Shown piece by piece: positions 1 through 11,864 of a stretch of 64,000 nucleotides of DNA (its first letter is position 1; each line of letters opens with the position of its first letter). Made by a program: the position numbers and the translations under genes. This DNA comes from Delphinapterus leucas (lineage: Eukaryota > Chordata > Mammalia > Artiodactyla > Monodontidae): the NCBI RefSeq assembly GCF_002288925.2, contig NW_022098031.1, forward strand, positions 7,607,340 to 7,671,339. The letters run 5' to 3'. The notes below the pieces were generated by a model that saw only the letters and a program-made list of their open reading frames with translations, had not been told where the DNA came from and searched no databases.

Positions 1-195
1 GTATAGAAAATAAAAAGCAATTCCTGTTGTTTGTTGAACAACCGCACACAATCATAAAGTTGATGTACTGTGAACGATATCAACACATTTAGCCAGCAGA
101 TAAATGGAGCCTAAGGGATGACACTGAAAAGTCATCATACAGCATAATAAGCAGCAAGAAGGTCAATCAGCAAGGTGAGGTGCTTTGACTACAGC

Positions 196-340
196 CTTTA
201 AAGGCAGACCTGGTTTTACTAGCTGTATGACCCGCGGCAAGCTCCTTTTGGATTTATTTACCTGTAAAATGGTGATAAAAATACCTACTTCTAGGTTTGT
301 GTGAGGATTCAGTGAGATGTATTTAAAGCGTCTATCTCAC
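196..340 (+). repeat. MIR SINE
   Basis: ctagctgtatgacccgcggcaag, ttacctgtaaaatggtgataa and gtgtgaggattcagtgagat are the MIR core in order. Confidence 0.75.
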
Positions 341-1136
341 TCAACAAATGTTTGCTCACTTTGCTTCCCCATCTATTTACATCTATACTAATGCTACAAT
401 CCAGACTTCAAAATCTATATAATAGTCCTCATGAAGAAAATAGGAAGAAAAGAAAACAAAGAAGAGTAAAAAGAAGCCTTTTTCCAAGGAAGGTACCAAA
501 TGACTCAAAGCTATCATAGCAGACAGTTAAATAATGAGTTTCATTCTCCCTCATATGTTGTGGGAAGAGCTTATATAAGCCTTTCAATTTTCTCTGGTTG
601 TGTTACTGGACACCTACCAAAATGTACTGACTCAAGCATGGCACTCCAGATTGGCTAGTGTGATGGACAAAATATAATTCAATTCTCTTATTATTATATT
701 ATCATACAGATTAACTGAGTTTCTCCATGGCAGTTGTGTTAGCAATTTCATTAATGTTCCATTAAAATATCATACATTTGATGATGCATGATACATCGTA
801 CAATGTATGATGTGATGTATGATTTGATGGTGATGATTTGATGAATAGTCAACAATATTTACTGAGTAGGAACTGAGAAAGACAGCCTCTTCCTTTCCCT
901 GCATTTTCAACAATGTTAATGCACTGAGCCCACCTATGACAATTGCACTGCCCACACTAGGTGCTGTAAGTTATAATGAAGCCTGCATCTGTGGACTCAT
1001 TAGCTCCATCTCCACTCCACAGGCAGATACACAGACACATACATTCATACACCACACATGCATAGATGACGAATAAATTAGGGTGTAATTAGTAATGAAG
1101 CCCAGTAAGAGGTTTCCAGACACTATTTTAAAATAG
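341..1136. other. Intron 2 stretch, nothing recognised besides the simple repeat at 763-850
   Basis: AT-rich sequence with no convincing repeat or exon. Confidence 0.6.
763..850. repeat. Degenerate TGATG/TGTATGA simple repeat
   Basis: Run of ttgatgatgcatgatacatc, tgatgtgatgtatgattt and ggtgatgatttgatg variants. No gene. Confidence 0.7.
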
Positions 1137-1420
1137 TTAATTGATATAAATGACATTCTGGAAAAAGCAAAACATTTGGAAAAGAAAAAATATCAGTGGT
1201 TGCCAGGGGCTGGAGGTCAGTAGAAGGAATTGACCATAAAGAGGCATAAAGGAACTTTGGGGAGTGACAGAAATATTCTATATCTTGATTGCGGTGGTGG
1301 TTACATGACTGCATGCATTTGTCAAAATCCATAGAATTATACGCCTAAAAAGGGTGAATATTGCTGTTTGTAACTTATAGACCAATAAACCCGACTTTAA
1401 TAAAAGCCAGCAAATTGGAA
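1137..1420 (+). mobile_element. Old L1 3' UTR (L1M-type)
   Basis: agtggttgccaggggctgga, ttgattgcggtggtggttac and tagaattatacgcctaaaaa are typical of L1M 3' ends. Strongly truncated. Confidence 0.7.
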
Positions 1421-1929
1421 AAGGGAAAAGAAAGTAGAGGGACCCTTCCTGACAACAAATGCTATAATTTATCCTCCAATAATGATCCATGAAGCTAAAA
1501 TGCAGAGTTGTCACAAATCTTTAAAAGAACCTACAACATTCTATACATGAATAAATTCCTGGACTCAATACCATTAAAGGTCAGAATCAACTGAAATTGG
1601 TATTGATTAAGTACGGTCAAATTTCAACTCCACATGCTAAGGCAAAGGAAGGAAATAAAATCCATGAGGAAAGCAAAAACTTCACTTTAATTAGGAATTT
1701 AAATGGCTCCCTTTCCTCTAATAAGTTTTTTCTTCAGAGCTGTAGGTTAAAAATATAATCAAATATATAATTAAAATTATTATAATTAAAATCTAAAAAC
1801 ATTTCCAATTCCCAATGCTGCTCTACATTTATGTCAACATTTCACATTTTGAAGCATTTTCACATTCATTACTTTACATAATTCCTGCGTAACTGGACAC
1901 ACAATGTAGTATATTATGTGGGAATAATA

Positions 1930-2150
1930 AGACTTCTTTATTTTGTATAGTATTTCAGAGTCGCAGAGGACTTACATGTATACTATCTCCTTCAATTGTC
2001 ACTAAAGCATATGCAGTAAAGATTATTAAACTGATTTTACAAAAGAGGTAAGTAAAAAGCAACTGGCAATGGTTAGATGATTTGCCCATAGTCTCAGATC
2101 TAAGGTTCTGAATTTTGACATGGGACTTGAACCCAGGTTTTCTGACTCCT
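1930..2150 (-). repeat. MIR SINE (antisense)
   Basis: Decayed antisense MIR: gattttacaaaagaggtaag, gatttgcccatagtctcaga, gggacttgaacccaggtttt. Confidence 0.65.
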
Positions 2151-2154
2151 AATA

Positions 2155-2390
2155 ATAATATCTAGACTTACCTATTAGCACATATTAAAGCATTTAATTT
2201 GCACAACAACACTATGAATTGGGCACTATTACACTATTATTGCCTCCCTGTAACAAGTGTGGATTCTTGTTAAGTTTCCTTAGGGGTTAAGTAACTTGGC
2301 CAAGGTCACACAGCTACAAAATTGAGGAACCAGCATTCAAACTCAGGCAACAGGGTTCCAGATTCACAGTCCAACACCCTGGAATATTGT
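2155..2390 (-). repeat. MIR SINE (antisense)
   Basis: gttaagtaacttggccaagg, tcacacagctacaaaattga and caaactcaggcaacagggtt form the antisense MIR core. Adjacent to another antisense MIR, so the two form a tandem pair. Confidence 0.8.
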
Positions 2391-3444
2391 GTGTCACAGC
2401 ATCTTCTATTATTTCTGCACTAGGCATAAGGTCTCCTCTAAACAATAAGTTTGTTTTAATGGAAACTGCATTAAATTAACAAGCAACAAATTAGAATGAT
2501 CAGTGTTTCACTCCTTTTTGTAGGGCTTCAGATCTGACAGAAAGTGAACTGTTTTTCACCCTATCCTGTCTCCTGACTGACCACGTTCCTAATCCATTTA
2601 AACCCCACGGTGCATAACGACTCTATTAGATACTCTTCCTGATTTTCCTGTCCTTCCTCTACACCTTATTTGCAACTTCTCCCTGGTTTTGAAAAACCTC
2701 ATCTTCTACGTCCTTTGCTGCTACAGCCTAGCCACAAAGAGCAACTGAAAAAAAAATCACCATGAGATTGGTTTCTCCATGAAGTCTTGACCTCCAGTGT
2801 CAGCTAGACATTAGGACCACTCAGTGATCTCTGTCATACAAAACAACTCCCTTTCCCACTCGCCCACTCCTCCACAGCTGCTATTGCAAAGCCTCATTAT
2901 TTTGCCTGGGTACCTTCTCACTTCTCCTTATCTCTCAACACATGAACGTTTCTGGCACTTAATTCAAGAAGCTGAACCAGCTGATATAAAATCTTCAACT
3001 CTTTGTCTCCACATATAGTAATATTCCTGTTTGCTTTATCTTGTACCACCACACCTCCACTTTTGGGGGAAAAGCTGTTTTTCCTCTTGTTTCCAGTTAT
3101 TCCCCCAGTTATACCTTTCATCCCAGCCCCTCTCAACCCCTTCAGGATTTCTTTCATCATTGGTCGCCTGTCTCTCCAGTAGCTTTGCAATCTCCCTCTC
3201 CACCGCTTTCTTCCATTTAGCCTATAAACATGCTAAAACCTTTTTTTTATTTTTAAAAATTCTCTCTTAATTTGTGTCTGACTACCTCTCGTAGACTTTC
3301 TCTTCACAATCTAACATGTTGAAAGAGTAGATGCTCGTTGTCTCCTCTTCTTCACCTCCTCTTTGTCTCTCCAAACAGTGTCATATGTCTTTTACCTCAA
3401 AAATGACTTTGCAAAGGCTTGCAAAATTAAATTCGGTATAGTAG
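2391..3444. other. Intron 2 stretch, pyrimidine-rich
   Basis: 2560-3360 is C/T-rich on the plus strand and may be a very old LINE remnant; I could not assign it. No exon signal. Confidence 0.5.
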
Positions 3445-3615
3445 TTGTATGGGGCTGGGATGAAGGGAGGGGCATTAGGAAACGTTTTGGGGGTGATGGA
3501 AACAATCTGTATCTTTGTCAGCAGTGTCGCATCAGTCATAACCCAATGAAATTTACACTTTCATTGGGTGCCATTAATTGTTCATAAATTATACGTTAAT
3601 AAAGTTGATTAAAAA
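3445..3615 (+). mobile_element. Old L1 3' end, target of SINE copy 1
   Basis: gggggtgatggaaacaatctg, ..ttcataaattatacgttaat and aataaagttgatt match L1M-type 3' termini. The CHR SINE landed in its A-rich tail at 3625. Confidence 0.65.
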
Positions 3616-3624
3616 ATAAACTCA

Positions 3625-3835
3625 GGGGCTTCCCTGGTGGCGCAGTGGTTGAGAGTCCGCCTGCCGATGCAGGGGACACGGGTTCGTGCCCCGGTCCGGG
3701 AAGATCCCACATGCCGCGGAGCGGCTGGGCCCGTGAGCCATGGCCGCTGAGCCTGCGCGTCCGGAGCCTGTGCTCCGCAATGGGAGAGGCCACAACAGTG
3801 AGAGGCCCGTGTCGCAAATAAATAAATAAATAAAT
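3625..3835 (+). mobile_element. CHR-type tRNA-derived SINE, copy 1
   Basis: Starts ggggcttccctggtggcgca. The pol III A box (tggcgcagtgg) is at 3638-3648 and the B box (gggttcgtgcc) at 3680-3690. It ends in an (AAAT)n tail. Near-identical 14-bp flanks (aaaaataaa[c/t]tcag) at about 3611-3624 and 3836-3849 look like a target duplication. It sits in the A-rich tail of an older L1 3' end, in TRHDE intron 2, antisense to the gene. Confidence 0.95.
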
Positions 3836-4148
3836 AAAAATAAATTCAGTGTGATGAGTTCTAAGGTTAAACAAAGAAAAAAGAAATGAACTAAAAGGAA
3901 GTAGACTAGAGTTATCAACAGGTATAATAAGATAAATTATGTAACTAGATACTAAGTTGAGATGTGAGTTTCTTCTCAATCAAATAAGAAAAGGAATAAT
4001 ATTAGACTAGAGAAACCACTTCATGGTACTAGAATTAAACAAGGAACATATCACCTAGTCTTCACAGTTAGAGTTTAGGTAACATAACAGCTTTTAGAAA
4101 TATAGATATAATATTTAGTCGAACATTTTATGTATCAACTGTTTTTTA

Positions 4149-4451
4149 AAAATAAGTGCAAAGTTCAGGATGGCACTCTTGGGACCTTCAACTTTTGGAC
4201 TGTACATGTGAGGCATAAAGTTGTTTGTTGTGTACTATGGTAGAAGTTTGTCTTACTGTTTCTCTACTAAGAACTCTTTTTACAGAGTGGTTTGTTATTG
4301 TAGCACTTTTTACAAAGAAACTATACTTGAACAGTTCCAAACTGTACATACTGTATGAAGCTTCTCCTCTCAATGGGTTTCTTATTTCTATGTGGAATTT
4401 CATATCTTGCGGTGTCCTGTAAATAAAGATTAAATTCCACCCTTAAAAAAA
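4149..4451 (+). pseudogene. Possible 3'-UTR retrocopy (processed pseudogene fragment)
   Basis: A non-repeat segment ends with AATAAA (4422-4427), 17 bases, then a run of seven A at 4445-4451, as expected of a reverse-transcribed polyadenylated mRNA. The flanks share taagtg in A-rich context (4153-4158 and 4455-4460), a possible short target duplication. I do not recognise the source gene. No coding frame; the open stretch 4225-4422 has no family match by eye. Confidence 0.4.
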
Positions 4452-4589
4452 GAGTAAGTGTGAAACATTAAATTATACTCGATGAAAGAATTTCTACAGC
4501 TACTGATAAAAAGCCTGGACTGGGCTTGTTACTTTCTGACAGTATAATACACTGCGGAAACAGACCAGGATTGAAGAAAAATCATCTTC

Positions 4590-4760
4590 TGCATGCCAGA
4601 TACTTCATATATATTATCTCATTTCATCTAACATGCATAATAAAAGCTTGTTAGATGAAATGAAATCCCTTATTTAAGCGGTTAAATAACACAGCTAATA
4701 TGTAGCAGAACCAGAATCAGTTCCAGAATCCATCAAGCTTAAAACCCTTCCTCCATGCCA
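4590..4760 (-). repeat. MIR SINE (antisense) with an internal hairpin
   Basis: Antisense MIR text (cttcatatatattatctcat, taaataacacagctaatatg, ccagaatcagttccagaatc). It contains a perfect 13-bp inverted repeat at 4621-4633/4649-4661. Confidence 0.6.
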
Positions 4761-5529
4761 TACACATCCAATCACCTACAGAAGTGCGTTGTCAACATGC
4801 CCATTAAGTGATCTCTCAGATATCAGTTGCCTGAGGAAGTCACTGGCAAATGCTGGGTCACAGGCAATTTGTCCTCACATTCACTCATGTGTGCACAGAC
4901 TATGGACCTGTGGAGAAATGGACTAGGAGAAATAAATGTGCTTTAGCCACCAAGAAATGCGGAAGTCAGAGTCTCTACACTGAGAGCTCACCTGTACTCT
5001 CCCTCAGTCCTCTCAAATGATGTGGACCAGAGGAGGAATTTCAAGAAAGCAAAAAATATGTGATCAACCTTATTTCTATTACCTTCAGGCAGTTATTGGT
5101 TGAATCCCAAGAGTTCTACACCATATAATATTGAAGAAGCAGGCATGACCATAATAAGTACCTTGACCATAAAGCATTTGTTTTTCAATAAAAACTACAT
5201 TTTTACAGGTGCACATAAAATGTGTTAGCTGCAAAATGCACTCTCAAAAGCTCAATTAATTACCTTGTTGGGTGGAGTTATTTAGTATTATCCATTCAGA
5301 GAATGGAAACATTTCAATTTCAGTTTCAGTTGCGCAAATTCAAAACTGTTCTCTCTGATGACAATGAGCAACTAACTCAGCCATTCCCTGTATAACACAG
5401 AAATTGTAGGTATCATCTCAGCATAAAACAGAGAGTATTCCTCGAATTCTCATTTTCTCACAACCCACAGCAATTCTACCTTTAAAATATAGCCCATATT
5501 CCACTACTTTGCTACACTCCACTACCCAC

Positions 5530-5733
5530 ACATTGTCACCACTTAGATGGTCTCTCTGCATCTGTCCTTACCCAACTATAGTATATTTCCACACTGCAGC
5601 CAGAAGGGCCCTATTGAAATATAAGTCTGATATGTCATTCTTCTGTTTGAAATCTTCCAAAGGCTTTCCATCACACTCAGATTGAAAGCAAAAGTCTCTA
5701 TAATCACCCATAAGGCCCTACCTACACAGCACA

Positions 5734-5769
<36 letters not shown>

Positions 5770-6195
5770 CCTGACCTCATCATCTACTATTCTCCTCTTC
5801 ACCCCAGGGCTCTTCTTCTAGCACCTGGAACACTCCAGGCATTCCCCTGACTCAACACCTTTGCACTGTCTGTTCCCTCTGCCTGGAATCCTTTCCCCAG
5901 ATACCCCAATTCTCACTCCTACAGTTAAGCCTTTGTTCAAACATTCATTTTCAGAGAGGCTTTAATCACCCTATTTTAAATTGCATCACTCTTTTCCCTG
6001 TTTTGTTTTTCTCCTTAGCACATATCACAATCTCACATATTATGTACCTTATTTTCTTGTCAGTCTCCCCCCAGTGAAACAGAATGTAAGCTTTATAAAG
6101 TTTTATCTGCTTTATTCATTGCTTTGCTCCCAGTGCCTGGAACATACGAAAATTCAAGTAAATATTTGGTGAGTGAACATTACTGTATGACTGAA
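5530..6195 (+). mobile_element. LINE2 (L2) 3' region, interrupted by a (CA)n
   Basis: gcctggaatcctttccccag, gagaggctttaatcacccta, gtgaaacagaatgtaagct and agtgcctggaacatac are in L2 3'-end order. It ends near the gtgagtgaac / tgaatgaatgaa tail. Confidence 0.8.
5731..5767. repeat. (CA)n microsatellite
   Basis: About 17 near-pure CA units inside an L2 fragment. Confidence 0.95.
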
Positions 6196-8634
6196 TGAAT
6201 GAAATCCTAACATCTACACCGAGAAGAACACTTATCTTCTTGTTTGCTACAGCTGAAGTATGTACTGTTCCTCTAGTACCGTTGCCAAGTCATTTAATGT
6301 AAATTTAAAATAAATGAGAAATTAGGGCAAAAGTCTGCTTTACATGGCTGAGTACTGGAATTGTGTGTATCATAAAATGATTCCTACCCTCCCTGAGTTA
6401 ACAATGTTAGCATTATGCAGATTTTCAAAAAGCATTTTCTAGGCTGTTATTTACAGAAATATTATGCTTAGTCCACAATTACTTTCTGACACAGAATCAA
6501 AAACTGATGGGGGGATTGATGAATACTGTCCTTTAGCTGTTTTCAGTGAATATTACTGATATGGAAAACATTCATAAGAGATAAATATGTATAAAGCCTA
6601 CTTGTTTCTCCTGCAAAATATTAGATTTAGACATCTGATCTCATCATTTTTTTAGAAGGAAACCAAAAGAGAGTTTCAATTAGATATCCACCAGGAGAAC
6701 AAACTCTAGGCCATGAGGCAGGGAAAAGGGAGATGACAGACCTACCCAAACTGCACAGGGCCTGTTTAGTACCAGCGTCTCTCACTAGTAGTAACCCAGC
6801 AAGATGGAGTTCTTTGTAAGATGGAGATGTCACATCCAAATGGGCTAAAAAGTAATAACAGCCAAGGCAGAGAGGGGAAGAACACCAAGTGGGAAATCCA
6901 AGAATGTCTTCCAAGATTTGGAGTGTATGGAGGGGTAATGTAGCCATATTTGAAAAGAAATGAGTTTTAGGCACAGAGTCAGTGGAACCAGTAAAATTAC
7001 TGGAGAAAATGATTTACTCTTGCCAGATTGCCTCTATACCTTTAGACAGACCTTGCATCTTCAGCAATAAAATCTCATCTCTGTTGGGGTTTTTTGCCTG
7101 GCTTGGTAATGCCCTGCTCCTATATGAAACCAGACTGGGAAATTCCCTTCCTCTAGCTGCAGATACATCCTGATACGACTGTCCTCACACATTTGGGGTA
7201 TATCCTACTGCAAATATTAGGACCTATTACTGAGGAGGCAAAGGATTCTTGCAGCCCAAATCCTCTGGGATTCTTAGTCATCATCTGGTGATTAATTACT
7301 TGGCTTGTCATCAATGGCAGTTTATGCCTCTACAATCTCATTTGCAAAAATCATATCATGAGCACCAATGATGCTCCAATATCTCCCTCAGGAACTGTCT
7401 GGAATGACTGAGCCTAGAGCCTATCAGTGGGATTTAGTAATATATTTTTTCAGAAAGGATAAACTTTTGAAAGTGATTTAGTCTAATTTGTGGAATAACA
7501 TTTATTATTTTCTAATGAGAATGTCACGTGTCATGTTTAAAACTTTGTCAGAGTTATTCTGTTGTTATTGTTCAGGTTTGGATACTTTTGAACAAAAACT
7601 ACCAAAAGGACATTGATTTTATTGGAGTCTTGGTTCTTTTTTTTTTTTTTTTTTTGGTGGGGTATTCTAATAAAAAGTTAATCTCCATCTCTCTCTCAGA
7701 ATATTTATCAAACCACAGGATAAGATGACAGACACATGGGACAATAAGATTGATTTCTGCTTACCTACAAACCTATACAACTGCTTACAGAGGAAATACT
7801 TCCCTAAAGAGACCAGCATGCTATGAATGACTTACTATTTAAAAGGTCAGTCATGGACTTGGAAAAATATATTCCTTATATTAATAATTTCCTAAAACAT
7901 TCCTGGTTCAGTTATGTGTATAATCTGTCTCAGTGATACTGGGAGTCAAAAGAAATCTAAGGAAAGACTCTTGATGAGAATAACCATCTCAGATTTGGAC
8001 CTGGTTATGAGGAACTCTTTATTAACTGGCCTTTTGATTACAGACAGACTGCACTAAGACTTTTCAGAGACTGCTGTTTGTGTCATCTCAAGAGGATAAA
8101 TAAGCCTAACCAGGTATTTTCCTATTTGATTCATGAACTAGCTATCATGGAGAGAGGCCTATATATTTATATAAGTCCAATTCAGATTTTCTATGAATCA
8201 CACTCTGGTGGGATCACTGCCACTCCAAAATTTCCTAATATTTATCAATGATCCCCTGGATTATTGGGCACTATAAACTGAAAATGTTGCCAAATTTACT
8301 AAATAGTATCAGGCTCTCTCTGCAGCTATCCTATCTTATGGTACTATTTTTCTGTTCTCATTTAGAACTATGAAAACAAAGTAGATACTAAATTAAATAT
8401 ATATAGTAGTAAAATTCTAATAAAATCTGAAGGAGAAAGGACTATTGACATTACTATTATCAATAACGGTCAAACATGTTTCATATCTAAAGCTAGAGAA
8501 TCTAAAAACTGTAACTACTGGGTTCATTGGGGCAATTGAGGTAGTGTAATTAGATTGTCTCATAGAAAATGCTTGTAGACAGAATCCACTGAATATTTTA
8601 GCTTTAACATCCACCAACTATGTGACAAGGAACA
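6196..8634. other. Intron 2 stretch, nothing assigned
   Basis: Includes a 20-T run near 7639-7658. 6627-7440 and 7720-8330 look like worn repeat sequence (for example an aataaaatctcatctctgtt phrase near 7070) but without an identifiable family or ORF. Confidence 0.4.
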
Positions 8635-8760
8635 AGTTGGTAGGCCCTTCGAGATTCCAATTCCTCACCTATAAAATAAGGATAATGGTAGCAGCAACAT
8701 CACATGGTTGCTTTTCACTGCTCCTGACACACATTTAGTATTCAATAAATGTCCAATGTT
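8635..8760 (+). repeat. MIR SINE fragment
   Basis: ttcctcacctataaaataagg and tagtattcaataaatg fit the 3' half of MIR. Confidence 0.6.
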
Positions 8761-9688
8761 CTCATTATGTTTTAATGATAAATAATCTGTGTCAGGGGCT
8801 GCTAATTGTCTACTAATGCTCAATCCCCTTGTTCTTCAGTTTTGGAACCCCTCGCTTTTAGCTCAACACATGGCTTTATGGAATAAAGACTACATTTCCC
8901 AACATCCTTTGCACTTAGGTACATGTAAGAAAGTTATAAGGCCAATGGGAATTTTTTGTTTTAATGCTTTACGTGTGACTTTCAGGATATGCCTTCAAAA
9001 GGAGGGAGGAGAGTCACAAAAGATCATCCCAGATAAAGAAGCATGAGAAGAAAAGCTTGAGTCCATGCTTCTCATTTCGGAGTGTATATCTGAGCACTTC
9101 AATATCCTCTCGAAGCCGAGCCCCCACGTCTGAAGGTTCAAATTCACCATGTCTGTACAGTAGGGCCCATAAATGTGAACCTGAAAAACAGTCCACCGGT
9201 GATTCTTATATGAACATGTAGTTTAAGAACCACTGCTGTAGAGTCTCCACCAAGTCGCCTACATCTAGAATATGAAGACTAAGGGAATATCAATCAAACA
9301 GTACATTGGAAACACTGCAAACTGAACAAGACTCAGACTATCCCTAAAACAGCCAAACAATGCCTGACTACAGAACACAGCATAAAAAGTTCCTGCTCAT
9401 TTGTTCTTTCTACATGGTGAGCTATGTCCTTTAATTATGAAAAACTTTGTCTCTTAATCCATTTCCCATCCAGAACCTCAGTGTCTAATAACGTAGTCTA
9501 GATTTCCCTTAATTGCATTTGTGCACACATTTATCTGAAGAAGTAAGTAGATATCAGTGAGTGAAAGCGGTCTTGATGAGCCCTCTGTCACCTCTTGAAT
9601 ACCTGCTCCAGGCTGGCTGCACACCTCCAGATGGAGTCATCTCCATAGCTTTCATACAGTCATCAACCACTATGTCATTCTTCTAGAT

Positions 9689-9893
9689 CAGGGGTTCTCA
9701 AACAGGCGTGATTTTGCCAGGGCCCATTTGACAATATCTGGAGACATTTGCAGTTGTCATGACTGCAGGGGCTACTAGCAACAACCGGGGAGAATCCAGG
9801 GATACTGCTACACATCATATAATGCGCAGGACAGACCTCCACGACAAAATGTTATCCAATCCAAAATCAACAGTGCCAAAGGTTGAGAAACTG
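9689..9893 (-). mobile_element. hAT-type MER relic
   Basis: Ends caggggttctca / gttgagaaactg form short inverted repeats. The internal motifs (ggagacatttgcagttgtcatgac, ..ctgctacacatcatataatg) match, in inverse orientation, the relic at 29987-30247. Short nonautonomous element; exact family name uncertain. Confidence 0.7.
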
Positions 9894-10077
9894 TTTCAAA
9901 GGGTGTTAAAAGAACCCCTTCCCCTACAGACACGTGGATAGAATGCCCAAATACACAGTCTCTGAGAAGCAGCTCGCATCTAGCTAGGACATAAGCTCTG
10001 TGAAGAAAGAGGCCATGCTTATTGTGCACAGCCCTGTGTCTGCCCTGTAGACATCCAATCTTAACATCTGTGAGACA

Positions 10078-10215
10078 GTACAGCGTAGCAGTGAGGAGCA
10101 TGGGCTCTGCAGTAAGACCACTTACTAAAAATTTCCTAAGGTAATTATTATGAAGATTAAACGAGTTAATCCATGTAAAGTTCTTAGAACAGTATCTGAC
10201 ACATAATACATGATT
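10078..10215 (+). repeat. MIR SINE fragment
   Basis: gtagcagtgaggagcatggg, ..atgaagattaaacgagttaatcc and tcttagaacagtatctgaca match MIR ends; the centre is deleted. Confidence 0.65.
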
Positions 10216-10864
10216 AATAAAATAATGCTATTTTAAAATAAAGTAATAAATAAGACAATTTGGTGAAGGAATGAATACTTTTATGATGCCCCAACAGTGC
10301 AGAAAATCTCTTCCATCTTTTCCATCTTTCAACCTCTATGTCCTTTTGTTACAACCCACTTTAAATCATATCCTGATAAGTAGTAGGAAATAACTTTATT
10401 TTTTAATATATGAACATAGATAATAGACATAGGATCTCCATGTCTTCAAATACCTTTCTTTCCCTGGTTTCCCACCCCCCACCTCCGGGAGCAATTCCTC
10501 TATAAATCTAAGAAGATTCCATCTTCCCACATATGACAGAACCACAGAGAAACATCCCTCACACCCTTCTTCCTTCCTCTAATAACGAGCTTATAAGTCA
10601 CTTGCACAATGTTGGTAATCACAGGAAAAATAAACACCACAAATTTTTGCAACACTTTTTCACAGTGGCATTATGCTGGGGTGTCAAGATGAAATAGCAG
10701 CGTTTCTTGTCTTCCCCCTCTGAATAATCCTCCTTGGCCTTTGAAAACTATCTTTTTTAAGCTGCTGCCACAAAGCCTCCCGTTTTACCCTCCTGTGCTC
10801 CTTCTCCTTAGCTAACTACCTTAGCTAACTCACTAGCGAGACAGAAACTTAGCCTTGTCAGTAT

Positions 10865-11060
10865 AGCTGCCATGCATTGAACATCCTTATGTGCCCAGTA
10901 CTGTGATGGATGTTTCACTCCCATTGTCTCTTTTAAGTTTCTCAACAGTATTACCAGGCATGCATTTTTATCCCATTCCTATCAGAGAATGTGGCTCTAG
11001 TTGAGATATCTGCCTCTAGTAAGCGATGGAATCCAGAATCTAACCCCCATCTGCTAAACA
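10865..11060 (-). repeat. MIR SINE (antisense), decayed
   Basis: ccttatgtgcccagtactgtg, tctcaacagtattaccaggc and gaatccagaatctaaccc lie in antisense MIR order. Confidence 0.5.
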
Positions 11061-11221
11061 GCAATTCTATTTTCACTATCCTTCTTGACCCAACCTGTGC
11101 TTGACTCCTTTACGGCTTCCTGGAAAACACACATCATGTAATAGAATCCCTCCACTCTCGGCTGATTCTTTTACACAGGACTACCCCATGCACTCGTTGT
11201 TCACACTGCCTGTCCCTAGGG

Positions 11222-11856
11222 CAGGGGTCCCCAACCCCCAGGCCACGGACCGGTACCAGTCTGTGGCCTGTTAGGAACCAGACCGCACAGCAGGAGTTGA
11301 GTGGCAGGCTGGCGAGCGAGCAAAGCTTCATCTGTATTTACAGCCGCTCCCCATCGCTGGCATTACCGCCTGAGCTCCACCTCCTGTCAGATCTGTGGCA
11401 GCATTAGATCCTCATAGGAGCGCGAACCCTACTGTGAACTGCGCATGCGAGGGATCCAGGTTGCACGCTCCTCGTTAGAGTCTAATGCCTGATGATCTGA
11501 GATGGAGCTGAGGCCGTGATGCTAGCGCTGGGGAGCAGCTGCAAATACAGATTATCATTAGCAGAGAGGTTTGACTGTGCGGAGACCATAATAAATTGAC
11601 TGCTTGCAGACTCATATCAAAACCCTATCAGTGAGTGGCAAGTGAAAACAAGCTCAGGGCTCCCACTGATTCTGCATTATGGCGAGTTGTAAAATTATTT
11701 CATTGTATATTACAATGTAATAATAATAGAAATAAAGTGCACAATAAATGTAATGCACTTGAATCATCCCGAAACCACCCACCCCCCGCCCCAGTCCATG
11801 GAAAAACTGTCTTCCACGAAACCGGTCCCTGTTGCGAAAAAGGTTGGGGACCACTG
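11222..11856 (+). mobile_element. Complete hAT-Charlie (MER1-type) DNA transposon
   Basis: A 635-bp element bounded by terminal inverted repeats caggggtccccaacc / ggttggggaccactg. It is flanked by perfect 8-bp target duplications CCCTAGGG at 11214-11221 and 11857-11864; 8 bp is the hallmark of hAT elements. The internal sequence matches the MER1/Charlie3 nonautonomous group as I remember it. No transposase ORF. Confidence 0.93.
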
Positions 11857-11864
11857 CCCTAGGG

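Noticed and set aside
3638..3690. tRNA gene
   Set aside because: The A and B boxes belong to a SINE body; no cloverleaf or acceptor stem is present.
3596..3979. 127-aa minus-strand ORF
   Set aside because: Mostly the antisense of SINE copy 1.
6627..7440. Endogenous retroviral remnant
   Set aside because: A few LTR-like phrases and an AATAAA were seen, but no paired LTRs, primer site or coding motif.
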